Source of the DNA: Bifidobacterium saguini DSM 23967
GTDB lineage: Bacteria > Actinomycetota > Actinomycetes > Actinomycetales > Bifidobacteriaceae
Reading direction: 5' to 3'
DNA: 64,000 bases
NCBI RefSeq assembly: GCF_000741715.1
Contig: NZ_JGZN01000007.1
Span: 186,001-250,000, forward strand
The position numbers were made by a program, and so were the translations under genes. Position 1 is the first letter of the stretch, and each line of letters starts with the position of its first letter. A model generated the notes under the pieces. That model did not search any database. It was given only the letters and a program-made list of their open reading frames with translations, and was not told where the DNA came from. This document shows positions 60,820 through 64,000 of this stretch, piece by piece.

Positions 60820-63474
60820 GTGGGCAACATTCTCAAGGTCCTCAAGCGCGACTTCATGCGCCTGTTCAGGGTACCGACCTCGTGGGTGATTCTCATCGGC
60901 ATGGTGTTCATTCCGCCGCTGTACTCCTGGTACAACATCATCGGCTTCTGGAACCCGTACGGCAACACCAAAGGCATCACCGTGGCCGTGGCCAACAACG
61001 ACGCCGGCACCGACAACGCCCTCATCGGCAAGCAGAATCTCGGCGGCCAAATAGTCAAGCAGATGAAGAACAATGATCAGCTCGGCTGGACGTTCGTCTC
61101 CGAAGCCGAAGCAATGGACATGGTGCAGTCCGGCAAAGCCTATGCCGCCATCGTGATCCCCAAGAACTTCTCCGATTCGCTGGCTGGAGTCGTGACCGGA
61201 GGCGAATCCACACCCACACTTGAGTATTACGTCAACGAAAAGGCCAGCGCCATCGCCCCTAAGGTAACCGATGTGGGCGCCTCCACCGTGGATCGCACAG
61301 TAAATTCCACGTTCGTCTCCACAGTCTCCAAAGTACTGACCGAAACCATCAACAAAGTCGGGGACAAGGCACTCGCTACCGGCGACAAAACCAAGTCGAA
61401 AACCGTCACGTCGTTGAACGAGGCCTCCAGCGATGTACAGCGCACGCGCGACACCATCGCCAAGCTGCAAACCAAGCTGGATGACGCCCCCAATAAAACC
61501 CGCACCGCACGTCAGGCATTGGAAGATGCGCGCAAGCTCGGCATCGATGCCGCCGAAGGATTGGCCGGAACGTCCAAGCTCATCGGCACTGCTCAAAACA
61601 GCATGAACAGCTTCGTCACCTCCACTTCCGGAGCACTGGACGAAGGTTCAAGCCTCTTAAGCCAGGCCGCCGCCCAAGCCAACCAGAATATCGGCACGGT
61701 CACCGGTGCCATCAATGCCGCGAACCAGCAGGTTGGCGGCATGATCAACACCGCCGAAGATATCAACCAGGCGAATGCAGATATTCTGGCCACCCTGAAG
61801 GAATTGCCAGGAGCCAATCAGGAACCACTGAAATCAGCCATTGACCAGCTGGAGAAGCGCAATAGCCAGCTTGGCAACACCCTTGGCAATCTCAATAGCC
61901 TCAACACCACTATCGGCAGTGCATCCAAGAACACCGCAGGTTTGGCGAACAATCTCAACACCACCACGCAAACTACGCTGCAGGCCACCAACGAGGCCCG
62001 CAGCACTCTGGTTTCCGGCTCGCTACCACAGCTCAACAATGGTCTCAACACTCTGAGCACCACCGCAACCACCCTTTCCAACGACATCACATCCCAGGAT
62101 TCGCTGATCAGCCAATCCAAGGATGCGCTCGATCAGTTGGATAAAGCTGCCGCCTCCACCAAAACCGCGCTCACTGATACGGATAAGGCACTGGCAACCG
62201 TGCAAACCAAGCTCAGCACGCTTGCCACCGATATCAAGGCAATGAGCATCTCCACATCGCTCGGTTCGCTAATCGATAGCGATGGCTCACTTGACGCCAG
62301 CAAAATCGCCGATTTCATGATGTCCCCCACCGTGATCAATGAGAAGACCATCTACCCAGTGTCTTCCTATGGCTCCGGCATGGCACCGCTGTTCACCACA
62401 TTGGCCCTGTGGGTGGGCGCGTTCGTGCTCGTGGTGATTCCAAAGCTCGAAACAGACAACGAAGGCATCGAAGATCTCACACCTACGCAAGGCTACTTGG
62501 GCCGCTTCTTCCTGCTGGCCACGCTTGCCTCCGCGCAAGGCCTGGTAACCGGCATTGGCGATCTGGTGCTTGGCATGCAATGCGCCAGCATTCCGGTATT
62601 CCTACTCACCTGTTGGATTACCTCGCTGGTGTATATGTCATTCATCTTCGCGCTTTCCACCACATTCATGCATGTGGGCAAGGGCGTGTGCGTAGCTCTG
62701 GTGATTCTGCAGGTGCCGGGCGCCTCTGGCCTGTATCCAATCGAGATGATGCCAAAATTCTTCCGCGTCATCTACCCGCTGCTGCCATTCACCTACTCTA
62801 TTGATGCAATGCGCGAAACCATCGGCGGCTTCTACGACGGTCACTGGTTCGGCTACATCGGCAAACTGCTGATCTTCGCCGTACTCGCCTTCCTGCTCGG
62901 CCTTGTAGCCCGCCCGAAGCTGGCTAATCTGAACCGTCTGTTCGCACGCGAAATCGAAGAAAGCGACATGATTCTCGGCGAACCGGTGCACATCGAAGCC
63001 AGCGAATACAAGGTCACGCAGGCGATTTCCGCACTGGCCAACCGTACCGAATACAAGCATGCGATTGAACGCCGTGCCGCCAAGTTCACCCAGCAGTATC
63101 CGAAGCTGCTCTTTGGCGCGCTCATCGCCGGATTCGTGGTGCCGGCCATCCTGATCATCGTCTTCTCCCTGACCACCAGTGAGAAGATCGTAGTGATGGC
63201 CACTTGGCTCGCTTGGGTGCTGATCATCATCGGCTTCCTGATGGTCGTGGAATACATGCGCGATTCCATCCGCCGTCAAACCGAGCTCGGCAATCTTTCC
63301 GACGAATCGATTCGTTCGATGTTGTACGGCCGCCATGCCGAATCCTCAACCGGAAGCAGCGATGCCCCCACTACCCGACTGCCGAGTCTGGCCGGTAAGA
63401 ATCTCTCCGAGCTGACCAATATTCCGAACCTTCACGGCATTGCCCAGAACAAGGAAGGCAAGCACGCACGATGA
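60820..63474 (+). CDS. YhgE/Pip family membrane protein
   Basis: An 884-residue protein. One N-terminal helix (VPTSWVILIGMVFIPPLYSWYN) precedes a large extracellular region (about 45-510) with long Asn/Thr/Ser-rich coiled segments. A set of five or six C-terminal helices follows (from LFTTLALWVGAFVLVVIP). An added C-terminal region has two more helices. The family includes phage infection protein Pip and is related to ABC-2 permeases; the substrate is not established, with export or cell-envelope stress roles suggested. The start is GTG 60820. The stop overlaps the next gene by four bases. Confidence 0.88.
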   Translation: MGNILKVLKRDFMRLFRVPTSWVILIGMVFIPPLYSWYNIIGFWNPYGNTKGITVAVANNDAGTDNALIGKQNLGGQIVKQMKNNDQLGWTFVSEAEAMDMVQSGKAYAAIVIPKNFSDSLAGVVTGGESTPTLEYYVNEKASAIAPKVTDVGASTVDRTVNSTFVSTVSKVLTETINKVGDKALATGDKTKSKTVTSLNEASSDVQRTRDTIAKLQTKLDDAPNKTRTARQALEDARKLGIDAAEGLAGTSKLIGTAQNSMNSFVTSTSGALDEGSSLLSQAAAQANQNIGTVTGAINAANQQVGGMINTAEDINQANADILATLKELPGANQEPLKSAIDQLEKRNSQLGNTLGNLNSLNTTIGSASKNTAGLANNLNTTTQTTLQATNEARSTLVSGSLPQLNNGLNTLSTTATTLSNDITSQDSLISQSKDALDQLDKAAASTKTALTDTDKALATVQTKLSTLATDIKAMSISTSLGSLIDSDGSLDASKIADFMMSPTVINEKTIYPVSSYGSGMAPLFTTLALWVGAFVLVVIPKLETDNEGIEDLTPTQGYLGRFFLLATLASAQGLVTGIGDLVLGMQCASIPVFLLTCWITSLVYMSFIFALSTTFMHVGKGVCVALVILQVPGASGLYPIEMMPKFFRVIYPLLPFTYSIDAMRETIGGFYDGHWFGYIGKLLIFAVLAFLLGLVARPKLANLNRLFAREIEESDMILGEPVHIEASEYKVTQAISALANRTEYKHAIERRAAKFTQQYPKLLFGALIAGFVVPAILIIVFSLTTSEKIVVMATWLAWVLIIIGFLMVVEYMRDSIRRQTELGNLSDESIRSMLYGRHAESSTGSSDAPTTRLPSLAGKNLSELTNIPNLHGIAQNKEGKHAR

Positions 63475-64000
63475 ACAAGATCTGGAAACTGTTTATTGGA
63501 GACATCAAGCGTCTGACCAGCAATGTGGTCTCCATTATTATCGTGATCGGCCTCGTGATGATTCCTGGCCTGTTCACCTGGTTCAATGTGGCCGCCTGCT
63601 GGGATCCGTTCTCGAATATGTCGAATCTGAAGTTCGCCGTGGCCAACGTGGATGAGGGCTACCGTTCCGACCTCATTCCGGTGAAGGTCACCGTGGGCGA
63701 TCAGGTGGTGAATGCATTGCGCGCCAACAGTCAGCTCGACTGGACCATCACCTCCAAGGATGACGCCATCGATGGCGCGAAATCCGGCAAGTATTACGCG
63801 GCCATCGTGATTCCGAAGTCTTTCAGCAAAGACATGATGACCTTCTTCTCCGATGATGTGCAGCATGCCAAGCTGACCTACTACCGCAACGAGAAAAAGA
63901 ACGCACTGGCCCCGAACCTGCTCAACGAGGGCACGGATGAGGTGGCTGCGGAAATCAACACCACGTTCGCCAAGACCATTACCTCTGCCGGCTTGGAGAT
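63471..64000 (+). CDS. Second YhgE/Pip family membrane protein, truncated by window end
   Basis: An ATG at 63471 overlaps the stop of the previous gene (ATGA), and the frame stays open to base 64000. The visible 176 residues run MNKIWKLFIGDIKRLTSN, a membrane helix (VVSIIIVIGLVMIPGLFTWFN), then FAVANVDEGYRSDLIPVKV, matching the N-terminal layout of the gene before it. Translation is coupled, so the two probably form a heteromeric complex. Confidence 0.88.
   Translation, partial: MNKIWKLFIGDIKRLTSNVVSIIIVIGLVMIPGLFTWFNVAACWDPFSNMSNLKFAVANVDEGYRSDLIPVKVTVGDQVVNALRANSQLDWTITSKDDAIDGAKSGKYYAAIVIPKSFSKDMMTFFSDDVQHAKLTYYRNEKKNALAPNLLNEGTDEVAAEINTTFAKTITSAGLE

Overview
The window looks like chromosomal DNA of Bifidobacterium longum, most likely subsp. 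longum. This is inferred from a cluster matching the hypBA beta-L-arabinooligosaccharide locus. HypBA1 is 658 residues long and keeps Glu322, Glu338, Cys340, Cys417 and Cys418. High-GC codon use, GC-rich rho-independent terminators and actinobacterial genes such as opcA agree. There is no prophage, transposase, CRISPR array or rRNA operon.

Layout. 1-0.66 kb: the end of a copper P-type ATPase fused to a YHS metal-binding domain. 0.7-5.5 kb: an aquaglyceroporin, tRNA-Lys(CTT), the rpsF-ssb-rpsR-rplI operon and divergent prs. 5.6-6.7 kb: a tandem hairpin array and yggS. 6.8-20.4 kb: the arabinooligosaccharide locus, with an ABC importer (lipoprotein and two permeases), HypBA1 (GH127), sortase-type surface HypBA2 (GH121) and a divergent LacI regulator. 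20.6-25.3 kb: a GH36 alpha-galactosidase, a second LacI regulator and an MFS transporter, linked by a shared GATACCGGTAT-type operator. 25.6-31.6 kb: an ABC1/UbiB kinase-like gene, a phasin-like gene, murT-gatD (lipid II amidation) and dnaB. 31.8-37 kb: a DnaA-box cluster, a MATE exporter, glnD (frameshifted), glnB/K and amtB. 37.4-44.3 kb: ftsY, a TetR regulator, a GT2 glycosyltransferase, a C69 dipeptidase, tRNA-Lys(TTT) and a beta-lactamase-fold protein. 44.9-52.3 kb: oxidative pentose phosphate genes zwf-opcA, pgl (frameshifted) and gnd, interrupted by a two-gene operon of unknown function. 52.6-58 kb: a CmpB-type membrane protein and a GH43, MFS, LacI arabinoside set. 58-64 kb: a beta-helix surface protein, a small Gly/Ser-rich membrane protein and two overlapping YhgE/Pip genes.

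Three sugar-utilisation modules (hypBA, GH36 and GH43) each have their own LacI regulator and transporter and fit plant-glycan foraging. The nitrogen block (amtB, PII, GlnD) and the zwf/opcA/pgl/gnd block are housekeeping.

The most unusual content is non-coding. Seven REP-like palindromic elements all lie in one chromosomal orientation. A MITE-like element duplicated the U-tract of a terminator. Two 21-bp-period inverted repeat arrays and two further hairpin arrays occupy intergenic gaps, and a 42-bp tandem repeat packed with DnaA boxes lies upstream of dnaB. Two single-base frameshifts (glnD and pgl) are either real lesions or sequence errors; the sequence alone cannot decide.
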